Assembly: GCF_900188405.1 (NCBI RefSeq)
Contig: NZ_FZOF01000001.1
Location: 186,001 to 250,000 of the forward strand
DNA: 64,000 nt
DNA from: Actinacidiphila glaucinigra
GTDB lineage: Bacteria; Actinomycetota; Actinomycetes; Streptomycetales; Streptomycetaceae
Direction: 5' to 3'
This document shows, piece after piece, positions 1 through 8,399 of the stretch. Numbering within the stretch: the stretch's first letter is position 1; the number at the start of each line of letters is the position of its first letter. The notes under the pieces are model-generated. The model saw nothing but the letters and a program-made list of their open reading frames with translations. It was not told the origin of the DNA and ran no database searches. Both the position numbers and the translations under genes were made by a program.

Positions 1-603
1 CTGGTCAACTCCGATGCCGTGGTCGAGCGCTGCTGGCGCCGGTGGGCCGCGGCGCACGGGCTCGACGGCGACGCGGTGATGAAGGTCGTCCACGGCCGCC
101 AGGGCTACGCCACGATGGCAGTTCTGCTCCCGGACCGCCCGATGGCGGAGAACCACGCCGACAACGCCCGCATGCTCGCCGAGGAGACCGCCGACGTCGA
201 CGGCGTGGTCCCGGTCGAGGGCGCCCCGGCCTTCATGGCCGCCCTGCAGGGCCGCCCGCACGCCCTGGTGACCTCCGCGGACGACGCCCTCGCCCGGGCC
301 CGCATGGGTGCCGCCCGCCTCCCGCTGCCCGCCGTCATGGTCACCGCGGAGAGCGTCAGCGCCAGCAAGCCGGACCCGGAGGGCTTCCTCAAGGGCGCCG
401 CCGAACTGGGCTTCGGCCCCGAGGACTGCGTGGTCTTCGAGGACTCCGAGGTCGGTATCGCGGCCGCCAAGGCGGCCGGTATGCGCGTGGTCGGCGTGGG
501 CCCCCGTGCGGCGGCCCACGAGCCGACGGTTCACGTGGACACCCTTGCGGAGGTCCGCGTCGAGGTCGCGGCGGACGGGGCGCTGCTGCTGCACGTCGGG
601 TAG
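1..603 (+). CDS. HAD-superfamily phosphatase, 5' end outside window
   Basis: The reading frame is open from base 1 and ends at TAG 601-603, so the true start and the nucleophile motif DxDG lie upstream. What remains begins LVNSD, the loop just after the HAD nucleophile. It continues with a helical cap, motif II (VTSADDA), the motif III lysine in SKPDPEGF and the motif IV acidic pair in VFEDSEVGI. This is the layout of small sugar-phosphate or polyol-phosphate phosphatases of the beta-phosphoglucomutase-like subfamily; the substrate cannot be read from the sequence. An internal GTG at 19 is not a credible start because it would remove core motifs. The gene is followed by a ~930 bp gene-free stretch. 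Confidence 0.85.
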   Translation: MVNSDAVVERCWRRWAAAHGLDGDAVMKVVHGRQGYATMAVLLPDRPMAENHADNARMLAEETADVDGVVPVEGAPAFMAALQGRPHALVTSADDALARARMGAARLPLPAVMVTAESVSASKPDPEGFLKGAAELGFGPEDCVVFEDSEVGIAAAKAAGMRVVGVGPRAAAHEPTVHVDTLAEVRVEVAADGALLLHVG

Positions 604-705
604 CGCCTTCGGCGCCCGGACCGGGGTGCGTTCTTGTGTGCCGGTCCGTGGTTGTGTGCGGGTGCGTTGCGCCTGCGGGCGGCTGCGCCGGGCTGCCCGG
701 TGGGT

Positions 706-738
706 GTGTGCGGGTTGTTTGCGCCTGCGGCGGGCTGT
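706..738 (+). repeat. Left arm of 33-bp inverted repeat in R1
   Basis: This arm begins GTGTGCGGGTTGTTTGCG. Its reverse complement recurs at 1445-1477 with one mismatch, so R1 is bracketed by an almost perfect inverted repeat. A degenerate copy lies just upstream (about 655-680), and two more lie in the left part of R2. Confidence 0.75.
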
Positions 739-755
739 CTCCCGCCCTCCCTCCC

Positions 756-959
756 TCCCCCAGCCTTCGGCCGGGGGGACCCCCATCCGGCGCGGTCAGT
801 GCGGGTCCCGCAACGTGTGCCTGGGTCGGGGCCGCGCCGGCGCGCTCCCCCAGCCTTCGGCCGGGGGGGACCCCCAGAACGCTCGCGGTTTACCCCTGCA
901 TCATTCGGCGCTGGGTCCGCCGCTCGTCTCCCCCAGCCTTCGGCCGGGGGGACCCCCAT
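756..959. repeat. Three copies of a ~30-bp C-rich/G-rich palindromic unit
   Basis: Copies start at about 756, 847 and 929. Each contains CCCCAGCCTTCGGCCGGGG followed by a run of A-C-rich bases, and each is internally palindromic around CCTTCGGCCGGGG. The copy in R2 (54331-54358) is inverted. Spacing of ~82-91 bp with unrelated sequence between rules out simple satellite DNA. Confidence 0.7.
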
Positions 960-1444
960 GGGCGCACCCCGCCACACCCCCTCCGGTGGTGTGGGCGCAT
1001 GACGGCCGGTGGGGGGTGATGGGGTGCGCCCCTCCCCGGATCGCTGGGAGCTGCCCTCAGCTGGGGTCCCCGGCCGGAGGCCGAGACGGGGTGCGCGCCG
1101 TGGCGGGGGCGTCATCCGCCCGAGTGCCCCGAGCCCTTCTGGTCCGCAGTGCGCCTGATGGCCGTGGGCGTCCAGTAGGGCGCGTGCGGCAACCCCGGAC
1201 CGCTCTCACCCCATCCGGCCGTTGGTCGCCCGACGATACGGAGGGGGCGGGGTCGGAGGGGTGGGCGTTCTGGACGCTGACGTGTATTTGTTGTGCGGCA
1301 CAGACGGCACCGACCTGGACCGCCCGCCATGCACATAAATATGCGGTACAGAATGCCCAGCCCCGGAGGCCCCGACCCCGGCCCACCACGAACCGCGCGA
1401 GGCCCGCACCAACCGCCCGGGCAATCGGGAGGGCGGGCGGGGAA

Positions 1445-1477
1445 ACAGCCCGCCGCAGGCGCAAGCAACCCGCACAC
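1445..1477 (-). repeat. Right arm of 33-bp inverted repeat in R1
   Basis: Reverse complement of 706-738 with one substitution (ttt against ctt in the middle). The two arms are ~700 bp apart, a layout seen in non-autonomous terminal-inverted-repeat elements. Confidence 0.7.
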
Positions 1478-1537
1478 AACCACCGGCCGCAACCACGGAA
1501 CCCCCCGGCCAACCCGCCAGGGTGACATCCTGGCGGG

Positions 1538-2305
1538 GTGAGCGTCTTGAACGGACCCGAGATCGGCATCAGCTTCGCCTCCGCGCTGCGGCTCTTCGCC
1601 GCGGCCCCACGACGGGAGGGGCGGACGACCGTCGTCACCGACGGGGTGTCCACCCTCGGGCACGTCGTGGAGTCGCTCGGGGTCCCGCTCACCGAGGTCG
1701 GCCGGTTGCTGGCCGACGGCCGCGAGGTCCCCGTCTCGTACGTGCCGGCCGCCGGCGACCACGTGGAGGTCGAGCCCGTCACCCGGCCGCAGTCGGTGCC
1801 GGGCGCACCCCTGCGCTTCCTGCTGGACGTCCATCTGGGCACGCTCGCCCGGCGGTTGCGCCTGCTGGGGGTCGACGCCGCGTACGAGAGCGAGGACATC
1901 GGCGACCCCGCGCTGGCCGCCCGGTCGGCCGCCGAGCGCCGGGTGATGCTCTCGCGCGACCGCGGCCTGCTGCGCCGCCGGGAGCTGTGGGCGGGCGCGT
2001 ACGTCTACAGCGACCAGCCCGACGAGCAACTGCGCGACGTGCTCGGCCGGTTCGCGCCCGCCCTGGAGCCCTGGACGCGCTGCACGGCGTGCAACGGGCG
2101 GTTGCGGGAGGCCGACAGGGAGGCGGTCTGGGAGAAGCTGGAGCACGGCACCCGGCGCAGCTACGACGTGTTCGCGCAGTGCGCCGAGTGCGAGCGCCCG
2201 TACTGGCGCGGCGCGCACCACGCCCGGCTCGAGGCCATCGTCCGTGACGCGGTGACCGAGTTCGGTGCCGCGCAGGCCGCCCCGCACGGCCGGCTCGCCG
2301 ACTGA
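1538..2305 (+). CDS. Mut7-C RNase domain protein with ubiquitin-like N-terminus
   Basis: A 255-residue cytosolic protein starting at GTG. Residues ~10-82 resemble the beta-grasp (ubiquitin/ThiS-like) domain found in front of Mut7-C proteins. From ~88 (FLLDVHLGTLARRLRLLGVD) to the end is the PIN-like Mut7-C fold, with acidic residues in DVHLG, YESEDIGD and SRDRGLLRR. A zinc ribbon follows: Cys pairs CTAC and CAEC at ~180 and ~213. The family is predicted to be a ribonuclease; no substrate is known. It ends 8 bp before the convergent lipoprotein gene, with no hairpin between them. The start has only a weak purine stretch (tggcggg) upstream. Confidence 0.85.
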   Translation: MSVLNGPEIGISFASALRLFAAAPRREGRTTVVTDGVSTLGHVVESLGVPLTEVGRLLADGREVPVSYVPAAGDHVEVEPVTRPQSVPGAPLRFLLDVHLGTLARRLRLLGVDAAYESEDIGDPALAARSAAERRVMLSRDRGLLRRRELWAGAYVYSDQPDEQLRDVLGRFAPALEPWTRCTACNGRLREADREAVWEKLEHGTRRSYDVFAQCAECERPYWRGAHHARLEAIVRDAVTEFGAAQAAPHGRLAD

Positions 2306-2313
2306 ACGACGGC

Positions 2314-2841
2314 TTACAACCGGTCGCCGATGCGGACCGGCGCCGGGGGGTGCGGCCCGCCGCCGTCCTTGATGTCCTGCTCGCAGGTTCGCCTGTCGTA
2401 GGACCGGTCGTTGGGTATCAACAGCACTCCGGCAACCTGCTCGGGGTGCCCGACGGCGAGCCAGTCGGTGCCGGTGGGGTCGCCGTTCGGTCCGAACGCC
2501 TGGGACGCGGAGACCGTCTGACACCCCAGCGCCACGCGCTCCTCGTCGACCGCGCAGGCTTCCAACACGGGGTCGGATCCCCCGTCGGCGCCGTCGAAGC
2601 GGTAGCGGAAGCGGACCCGGTCGCCTTCGGAGGGCACCTGCGGGTGGGGCTGGAGGCGCCAGCCGACGACCTCGGCGGTGACGCCGAGAGGCTGCCCGTA
2701 CGTGTCCTCGACCCGCACCCTGACTCCGGCCTCACCGCGCTCCGCGGTCGTGTCGGTGCAGCCCCAGGGGAAAGAGCAGCCGGACAGGGCGAGAATCACC
2801 AGAGCCGACGTGACTCCGGCACGCAGCCGTGCGGGGAACAC
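2314..2841 (-). CDS. Putative lipoprotein
   Basis: I chose the GTG at 2841 because GGAGGT lies 8 bases upstream and because it places a short signal peptide before the lipobox LALSGC (Cys near residue 21). The longer frame back to 2922 has no binding site. The mature 154 residues form a small, Thr/Val-rich domain with Cys in LEACAVD, ALGCQTV and RRTCEQD, so disulfides are possible after export. I do not recognise a family. It is probably membrane-anchored on the outer face. It is convergent with the Mut7-C gene and divergent from the HNH nuclease gene. Confidence 0.7.
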   Translation of the reverse strand: MFPARLRAGVTSALVILALSGCSFPWGCTDTTAERGEAGVRVRVEDTYGQPLGVTAEVVGWRLQPHPQVPSEGDRVRFRYRFDGADGGSDPVLEACAVDEERVALGCQTVSASQAFGPNGDPTGTDWLAVGHPEQVAGVLLIPNDRSYDRRTCEQDIKDGGGPHPPAPVRIGDRL

Positions 2842-3104
2842 CCGGGTGACCTCCAGTCGGGGCGGAGCGGGGCAGTGTATCCCGGCTCGCCGGGCTTCTG
2901 ACGCTCCGGCACATACGCCCACCGCGTCCGGTCCGTAGGGGAATCGGCCCGCGCGTGGGGCGGATCCGGTGCGGTCCGACCTCTAGACATGACGTGTCCA
3001 TGTCGCCAACCTGTTACCTGCCGCTTGTCCCGCAGAAACGTCCCAGCAGAAGGATGGCCAGCGGTTTCAGCGGCCAAACACCCCCACAGCAAAGGGAGTT
3101 CCCT

Positions 3105-3776
3105 ATGTCCCGGATACGCAGTGCTCTCGCGCGGCGCAGTGTCTACGCGCGTCGACGCCTGGGCTTTCTCATGGCTCTCACCAGCCTGTTCGCCGGCTTC
3201 GCGACCCTGAACGGCTCCGCCGCCCAGGCGGCGCTCCCCACCCCCGTCAGCGCGGCCACCGCCCGCACCTACCTGGCCTCGCTCAAGGTGGCCACCGAGA
3301 ACCGCACCGGGTACAACCGCGACCTCTTCCCCCACTGGATCACCATCAGCGGCGCCTGCAACACCCGTGAGACCGTGCTCAAGCGCGACGGCAGCGGTGT
3401 GGTCACCGACTCGGCCTGCGCCGCCACCAGCGGCTCCTGGTACTCCGTCTACGACGGCGCCACCTGGAGCGCCGCCTCCGACCTCGACATCGACCACCTC
3501 GTGCCGCTCGCCGAGGCCTGGGACTCCGGCGCCTCCGCCTGGACCACCGCCAAGCGCCAGTCGTTCGCCAACGACCTGACCCGCCCGCAGCTCATCGCCG
3601 TCACGGACAACGTGAACCAGGCCAAGGGCGACCAGGACCCGGCCACCTGGATGCCGTCGCGCACCGCCTACGCCTGCACCTACGTCCGCGCCTGGGTCCA
3701 GGTCAAGTACTACTACGGCCTGTCGGTCGACTCCGCCGAGAAGAGCAAGCTCAGCAGCGTGCTCAGCGGCTGCTGA
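3105..3776 (+). CDS. Secreted HNH-family nuclease (DUF1524-like)
   Basis: The ATG at 3105 follows AAAGGGAG by 6 bases. The 223-residue product has an Arg-rich n-region, a hydrophobic core (LMALTSLFAGFATL) and a cleavage site near AQAA. The mature part carries the HNH signature DIDHLVPLAEAW at ~125 and downstream Asn/Asp residues (VTDNVNQAKGDQDPATWMP) that complete the beta-beta-alpha metal site. Two Cys pairs fit an extracellular enzyme. Streptomycetes secrete several such proteins, and a role in extracellular nucleic acid breakdown is likely from the family. A hairpin at 3793-3823 follows the stop codon. Confidence 0.85.
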   Translation: MSRIRSALARRSVYARRRLGFLMALTSLFAGFATLNGSAAQAALPTPVSAATARTYLASLKVATENRTGYNRDLFPHWITISGACNTRETVLKRDGSGVVTDSACAATSGSWYSVYDGATWSAASDLDIDHLVPLAEAWDSGASAWTTAKRQSFANDLTRPQLIAVTDNVNQAKGDQDPATWMPSRTAYACTYVRAWVQVKYYYGLSVDSAEKSKLSSVLSGC

Positions 3777-3792
3777 TCCCGCGTCCCGGCTC

Positions 3793-3823
3793 CGCCCCGG
3801 CCGCCGGGACCACGGCCGGGGCG
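3793..3823 (+). terminator. Hairpin after HNH nuclease gene
   Basis: Arms CGCCCCGGCC (3793-3802) and GGCCGGGGCG (3814-3823) form a 10-bp G/C stem with an 11-base loop. There is no U tract, as is usual in streptomycetes. Confidence 0.6.
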
Positions 3824-3839
3824 CGGTCGGGAACTCACG

Positions 3840-3881
3840 CCTTCCCTCCGACGTCCACAACTCACGACGACGGAGGGAAGG
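3840..3881 (+). promoter_or_regulatory. Inverted repeat covering the PhoD gene ribosome binding site
   Basis: CCTTCCCTCCG (3840-3850) is the exact reverse complement of CGGAGGGAAGG (3871-3881). The right arm contains the only Shine-Dalgarno-like sequence for the ATG at 3891. In an mRNA starting upstream of 3840 the site would sit in an 11-bp stem with a 20-base loop. It may simply add to termination of the previous gene. Confidence 0.5.
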
Positions 3882-3890
3882 CCGACCGCC

Positions 3891-5558
3891 ATGGCACAAC
3901 TGCGCCTGGGCCCGCTGCTGAGGTACGTGGACGAGGACACGGCCACCGTGTGGGTCGAGGCCGACCGCCCCGCCACCGTGACCGTCGTGTGCGACGACGG
4001 GGCCGACGGCACCGAGCACACCTGGCAGATCGCCGGCCACCACTACGCGATCGTCACCGTGGGCGGGCTGCGCCCCGGCACCACCACGGCGTACCGCGTC
4101 CTCCTGGACGGGCAGCAAGTCTGGCCGCTGCCCGACTCCCCGTACCCGCCGAGCACCATCCGCACCGCGGCACACGACGGCGAAGGGGACGCAGAGGCGG
4201 ACGGACGGCCGCTGCGCGTCGCGTTCGGCTCCTGCCGCTGGGCGGCACCGCCCCCGGACGAGCCCGACCCCCTCGGCCCGGACGCACTGGACACCCTGGC
4301 CCACCACATCGCCTCCGGCGACGCGCCCCGCCCCGACCTCCTGCTGCTGCTCGGCGACCAGATCTACGCCGACGAGACCTCCGCGGCCACCCGCCGCTGG
4401 CTCGCCCGGCGCCGCGACCTGAACGAGCCGCCCTGGGACCAGGTCGCCGACTACGAGGAATACACCCACCTCTACTACGAGTCCTGGCTCGACCCGGACA
4501 TCCGCTGGCTGCTGTCCACCGTGCCCAGTTGCATGATCTTCGACGACCACGACGTCATAGACGACTGGAACACCTCCCACACATGGCGCAACACCATGCG
4601 GGAGACGGCCTGGTGGCACGAACGCGTCACCAGCGGCCTGACCTCGTACTGGGTCCACCAGCACCTCGGCAACCTCACCCCCGCCGAACTCGCCGCGGAC
4701 AAGCTGCTCGCGGCGGTACGCGCGGCCGACGACGGCACCGAGACCCTGCGCGCCTTCGCCGCCCGCGTGGAGGCCGACCCGGCGCACACCCGCTGGAGCT
4801 ACCGCCGCGACCTCGGGCGCACCCGCCTGCTGATGGTCGACTCGCGTGCCGCCCGCGTCCTGGACGAGCACGAACGCGCCATGCTCGACCCGGAGGAGCT
4901 CGACTGGCTGCGCCAAAACGCCCGCCCCGACGGCAGCTTCGACCACCTGCTTGTCGGCACCTCCCTGCCCTGGCTCCTCCCGCACGCCGTCCACGCCGCC
5001 GAGGCCTGGAGCTCCGCCCTCTGCCGAGGCAGCCGCGGCCACCGCTGGACCCACCGCGGCGAACGCCTGCGCCAGGCCGGAGACCTCGAACACTGGTCGG
5101 CCTTCCCCGACTCCTTCGACGACCTCGCCGGGATCCTCACCGACGCCGCCGACGGTCCCGAGGCCCCCGCCACGATCTGTGTCCTGTCCGGCGACGTCCA
5201 CCACGCCTACACCGCCGAGGCCCACCGCTCCGGCACGCCCCTGCGCTCGCGGCTGCTGCAACTGACCTGTTCCCCCGTCCACAACACGATCCCCGGCTAC
5301 ATGCGGCTCGCCTTCCGCTTCGCCTGGACCGGCCCCGCGCGCCTCATCGGCCGCGTCCTCACCCGGCACGGCCGTGCCGACGCCCCCGCGCTGAGCTGGC
5401 GCAAACTGGACGGCCCCTGGTTCGGCAACCAGCTCATGACCCTGACCCTGCGCGGCCGCGCCGCGGCGCTGCGGCTCGACCAGACCCGTGCGCCGAAGGG
5501 GGCTTCGCAGCGGGCGGCGCTGGTGACGGTGATGGACACGCACCTCACGACGGACTGA
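3891..5558 (+). CDS. PhoD-like alkaline phosphatase D family protein
   Basis: A 555-residue protein without a signal peptide. The first ~95 residues form a beta-sandwich like the N-terminal domain of PhoD proteins. The metallophosphatase core follows: LLGDQIYADE (~152), FDDHDVIDDWN (~218) and LSGDVHHAY (~430) supply the Asp/Asn/His metal ligands. The family hydrolyses phosphodiesters and monoesters with Ca/Fe or similar metals, but this cytosolic version's substrate is unknown. It is monocistronic: it sits between the 3840-3881 inverted repeat and the strong terminator at 5561-5603. Confidence 0.85.
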   Translation: MAQLRLGPLLRYVDEDTATVWVEADRPATVTVVCDDGADGTEHTWQIAGHHYAIVTVGGLRPGTTTAYRVLLDGQQVWPLPDSPYPPSTIRTAAHDGEGDAEADGRPLRVAFGSCRWAAPPPDEPDPLGPDALDTLAHHIASGDAPRPDLLLLLGDQIYADETSAATRRWLARRRDLNEPPWDQVADYEEYTHLYYESWLDPDIRWLLSTVPSCMIFDDHDVIDDWNTSHTWRNTMRETAWWHERVTSGLTSYWVHQHLGNLTPAELAADKLLAAVRAADDGTETLRAFAARVEADPAHTRWSYRRDLGRTRLLMVDSRAARVLDEHERAMLDPEELDWLRQNARPDGSFDHLLVGTSLPWLLPHAVHAAEAWSSALCRGSRGHRWTHRGERLRQAGDLEHWSAFPDSFDDLAGILTDAADGPEAPATICVLSGDVHHAYTAEAHRSGTPLRSRLLQLTCSPVHNTIPGYMRLAFRFAWTGPARLIGRVLTRHGRADAPALSWRKLDGPWFGNQLMTLTLRGRAAALRLDQTRAPKGASQRAALVTVMDTHLTTD

Positions 5559-5560
5559 CC

Positions 5561-5603
5561 CACGGCAGGAGGGCCCGCGGGGAACGCGGGCCCTCCTGCC
5601 GTG
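5561..5603. terminator. Strong bidirectional terminator
   Basis: A perfect 19-bp stem (5561-5579 with 5585-5603) closes a 5-base loop GGGAA. It lies between the convergent PhoD gene and ABC permease gene and can serve both. Confidence 0.85.
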
Positions 5604-5617
5604 GTGCGCTTACGGGA

Positions 5618-6412
5618 TCAGAACCTGCTGGTGCTGTTGAACTTCGCGGTCGCCCACAGGTACCCGAGGACGGTGAGGCCGACACACCAGGCGGTGGCGA
5701 TCCAGCCGTTGACGCCGATCGGGGTGCCGAGGAGGAGGCCGCGGAGGGTCTCGATGGCGGGGGTGAAGGGCTGGTACTCGGCGACGGGCCGGAACCAGTC
5801 GGGCATGGCGTCGAGGGGGACGAAGGCGCTGGAGAGGAGCGGGAGGAGGATCAGGGGCGTGGCGTTGTTGCTGGCGGCCTCGGCGTTGGGGCTGACCAGG
5901 CCCATGCCGACGGCGATCCAGGTCAGCGCGGTGGCGAACAGGACCAGGAGGGCGAGGGCGGCGAGCCATTCCAGGGGCGTGGCGCCGGTGGAGCGGAAGC
6001 CGATGGCGACGGCGACGGCGCCGACGAGGACGACGCTGACGACGGACTGCAGGACGCTGCCGACGACGTGTCCGACGATCACGGAGCCGCGGTGGATGGC
6101 CATGGTGCGGAAGCGGGCGATGATGCCCTCGCTCATGTCGTTGGAGACGGAGACGGCGGTGCCGATGGTGGTGCTGCCGATGGTCATCAGGAGCAGGCCG
6201 GGGACGAGGTAGGCGATGTAGGCGGAGCGGTCGGGGGTGCCGCCGCCGATGCCGGCGCTCATGGTGTCGCCGAAGACGTAGACGAACAGCAGGAGCAGCA
6301 TGATCGGGGTGAGCAGGAGGTTCAGGGTGAGGGAGGGGTAGCGGCGGGCGTGCAGGAGGTTGCGGCGCAGCATCGTCGAGGAGTCGCGCAGGGCGAGGGA
6401 CAGGGTGCTCAT
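5618..6412 (-). CDS. ABC-2 type permease, DrrB family
   Basis: The ATG at 6412 overlaps the stop of the ATPase gene (ATGA), so the two are translationally coupled. The product is 264 residues with about six membrane segments (e.g. LLLTPIMLLLLFVYVFG, AYLVPGLLLMTIGS, VSVVLVGAVAVAIGF, LALLVLFATALTWIAVG). The conserved cytoplasmic stretch SNDMSEGIIARFRTM is typical of DrrB/ABC2 permeases that export drugs or lipids. The nearby DUF4097 and ribbon-helix-helix genes suggest envelope-stress or drug efflux control. Substrate unknown. Confidence 0.9.
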   Translation of the reverse strand: MSTLSLALRDSSTMLRRNLLHARRYPSLTLNLLLTPIMLLLLFVYVFGDTMSAGIGGGTPDRSAYIAYLVPGLLLMTIGSTTIGTAVSVSNDMSEGIIARFRTMAIHRGSVIVGHVVGSVLQSVVSVVLVGAVAVAIGFRSTGATPLEWLAALALLVLFATALTWIAVGMGLVSPNAEAASNNATPLILLPLLSSAFVPLDAMPDWFRPVAEYQPFTPAIETLRGLLLGTPIGVNGWIATAWCVGLTVLGYLWATAKFNSTSRF

Positions 6413-7413
6413 CGCAGGGCCTCCGTGGGCTGGTGCGGGACGCGGGTGTCGTTGCCGGTGAGGGCGAAGAAGACGTCGTCGAGGTCGGGGGTGTGGACGG
6501 TCAGTTCGTCGGCGTGGACGGCGGCGGTGTCGAGCCGGTCCAGGAGGGCGCGCAGGGCGTGCTGGCTGCCGTCGTTGGGGATGTGCAGGGTCAGCGCGTC
6601 GTCGTCGCCGGTCGCGGTGGGCAGGGCGGTGGCGGCGTCGCGGTAGGCGGCCGGGTCGGTGAAGCGGAGGCGGACGTGTCCGCCGGGGATGAGGCGCTTG
6701 AGCTCTTCGGCGGTGCCCTCGGCGGCGATGGTGCCGTTGTCGAGCACGGCGATGCGGTCGGCGAGTTCGTCGGCCTCGTCGAGGTACTGGGTGGTGAGGA
6801 GGACGGTCACGCCGGTGGTGACGAGTTCGCGGATGATCTGCCACATGGTGTGGCGGGAGCGGGGGTCGAGGCCGGTGGTGGGTTCGTCGAGGAAGATGAT
6901 GCGGGGCCTGCCGACCAGGGTCATGGCGATGTCCAGGCGGCGTTTCATGCCGCCGGAGTAGGTGGAGGCGGGCTTGCCGGCGGCGTCGGTGAGGTCGAAG
7001 CGCGCCAGGAGTTCGGCGGTCACCCGCCTGCCCTCGCTCCGGGACAGGTGGTGCAGGTCCGCCATGAGGAGCATGTTCTCCTCGCCGGTGATCAGCCCGT
7101 CGACGGCGGAGAACTGGCCGGTGACACCGATCGCCGCGCGTACGGCCTGCGGTTCGGTCGCCAGGTCGTGGCCGGCGACCTGCGCCTGCCCGCCGTCGGC
7201 GGTGACGAGCGTGGACAGGATCTTCACGGCCGTCGTCTTGCCCGCACCGTTCGGACCCAGCAGCGCGAACACGGAACCGGCGGGGATGTACAGGTCGATG
7301 CCGTCGAGGACGGTCTTGTCGCCGAAGGACTTGCGCAGTCCGACGGCGGAGACCGCGGCCGGCGACGCGTGGCCGTCGTGCTTCCTGGGCGTGGGCATGA
7401 CAGATGAAGGCAT
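6409..7413 (-). CDS. ABC transporter ATP-binding protein, DrrA family
   Basis: The 334-residue ATPase has Walker A GPNGAGKTT (~53), the Q-loop, signature STYSGGMKRRLD (~150), Walker B RIIFLDEPTTGLD (~170) and the H-loop TTQYLDEADEL. After ~225 comes the C-terminal regulatory domain of the daunorubicin-resistance type. The ATG at 7413 follows GGAGGG by 5 bases; a second ATG at 7398 is possible. It pairs with the permease downstream (overlap 4 bases) and is the third gene of a four-gene minus-strand set. Confidence 0.92.
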   Translation of the reverse strand: MPSSVMPTPRKHDGHASPAAVSAVGLRKSFGDKTVLDGIDLYIPAGSVFALLGPNGAGKTTAVKILSTLVTADGGQAQVAGHDLATEPQAVRAAIGVTGQFSAVDGLITGEENMLLMADLHHLSRSEGRRVTAELLARFDLTDAAGKPASTYSGGMKRRLDIAMTLVGRPRIIFLDEPTTGLDPRSRHTMWQIIRELVTTGVTVLLTTQYLDEADELADRIAVLDNGTIAAEGTAEELKRLIPGGHVRLRFTDPAAYRDAATALPTATGDDDALTLHIPNDGSQHALRALLDRLDTAAVHADELTVHTPDLDDVFFALTGNDTRVPHQPTEALR

Positions 7414-7473
7414 GGGGCCCTCCGATCGAAGGCTGGAGTGGGTGGGGGACGGGCGAGGTCGGCGTCGTGCGGC

Positions 7474-8316
7474 TCAGACCTGGGCGCGGTGGATCTCGAT
7501 GTTGCCCCAGCGGGTCCTGGCGTGGACCTCGACGGTGTCCTCGGTCTTCTGCGGGGGTTCGGAGCCGGCGAGCGTGTTGCGCACCTGTCCGCGCTCGGAG
7601 CTGACGTCCAGCCAGGCGGCCGTGCCGTCGCGGACGCCGATCTCGATGGCGCCGTACGAGGTCTCCAGCCGGACGGCGCCGCGGGCGACCTCGGCGACGC
7701 GCAGGTTGCCGTGGGCGACGGTGGCCGTGACCGAGCCCTCGGCGCGCGCGATGTCGACGTTGCCGTGCGCTCCGCGCACCCGAAGCTCGCCGAGGGCGGC
7801 GCCGACGGTCGTGGTGCCGTGCGAGTTCTTCATGTCGGCGGGGCCGTCGATGGTGCCGACGCGCAGGCTGCCGGAGCTGGTGGTGATCTCGGCCGGACCC
7901 TCGACCCGATCCACGGTGACCGTGCCGTGGGAGGCGGTCAGCTGCAGCGGGCCGGTGGTGTCGAAGCGCACGTCGTTGGACGAGGTCTTCACCCGGACCT
8001 CGCCGAGCCGGCCCTCGCCGAGCACCTGGGTCCAGGAGCCGGTCACGTCGACGCCCGAGCCCGTGGGCAGCTCGACCGTCACGTCGACGACGCCGCTGGG
8101 CCCGATGAGGAAGCGCTCCTTCGTCCTGACGGTCAGGACACCGCTCGCGTAGGTGACCTCGGTCTGCTCGGCGGCCCGTACGTCCTTGTCCCGTTTCGGC
8201 TCGCGCGGCCGCACCTCGACGACGGTGTCGGCGCGGTCGCCCGCGGCGAACCGGATGGAACCGGCGCCCACGTGGGCGGTGACCGAGATCGGTCCGGGGG
8301 TGTCGAAAGTAGGCAT
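7474..8316 (-). CDS. DUF4097 beta-repeat protein
   Basis: The 280-residue protein starts MPTFDTPGPISVTAHVGAG at ATG 8316. It is built of short alternating beta strands with repeating GxxxV/GxL patterns (TSSNDVRFDTTGP, TASHGTVTVDRVEG, TTSSGSLRVGTIDG, AHGNLRVAEVARG), the right-handed parallel beta solenoid of DUF4097. There is no signal peptide, so it is probably cytosolic. In streptomycetes it commonly lies between a ribbon-helix-helix protein and a DrrAB-type exporter, as here. The function is unknown; the neighbourhood suggests a sensing or scaffold role. Confidence 0.85.
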   Translation of the reverse strand: MPTFDTPGPISVTAHVGAGSIRFAAGDRADTVVEVRPREPKRDKDVRAAEQTEVTYASGVLTVRTKERFLIGPSGVVDVTVELPTGSGVDVTGSWTQVLGEGRLGEVRVKTSSNDVRFDTTGPLQLTASHGTVTVDRVEGPAEITTSSGSLRVGTIDGPADMKNSHGTTTVGAALGELRVRGAHGNVDIARAEGSVTATVAHGNLRVAEVARGAVRLETSYGAIEIGVRDGTAAWLDVSSERGQVRNTLAGSEPPQKTEDTVEVHARTRWGNIEIHRAQV

Positions 8317-8399
8317 GGCTGTCCCGTCCTTCTGAGTCCTTGGGTCGTCCCCGCTGGTGGGACGTGGTGTGGGTGAAGTGGGGCGCGGTGCGGGCGCGG

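Larger units (their letters stand above)
634..1500. repeat. Long dispersed repeat R1
   Basis: This gene-free stretch matches 53610-54410 (R2) in ordered blocks and the same orientation. Shared blocks include GCGCATGACGGCCGG (993), a cgatacggagggggcgggg block near 1235, a block around 1264-1300 and the block CACATAAATATGCGGTACAG (1332). The outer part carries inverted copies of a 33-bp motif (706-738 and 1445-1477). Reading frames inside are shifted between the two copies, so I treat it as non-coding. No transposase is visible. It fills the gap between the HAD gene and the Mut7-C gene. Confidence 0.75.

Noticed and set aside
756..959. Three evenly spaced ~30-bp repeats that could look like a short CRISPR array
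   Set aside because: Spacers are 50-60 bp and not unique in style, the repeat recurs inverted at 54331, and no cas genes are present.
1057..1899. Long frames on the minus strand over R1 and the Mut7-C gene
   Set aside because: They are high-G/C shadows of the plus-strand gene and of the repeat, with no ribosome binding site and no recognisable protein.
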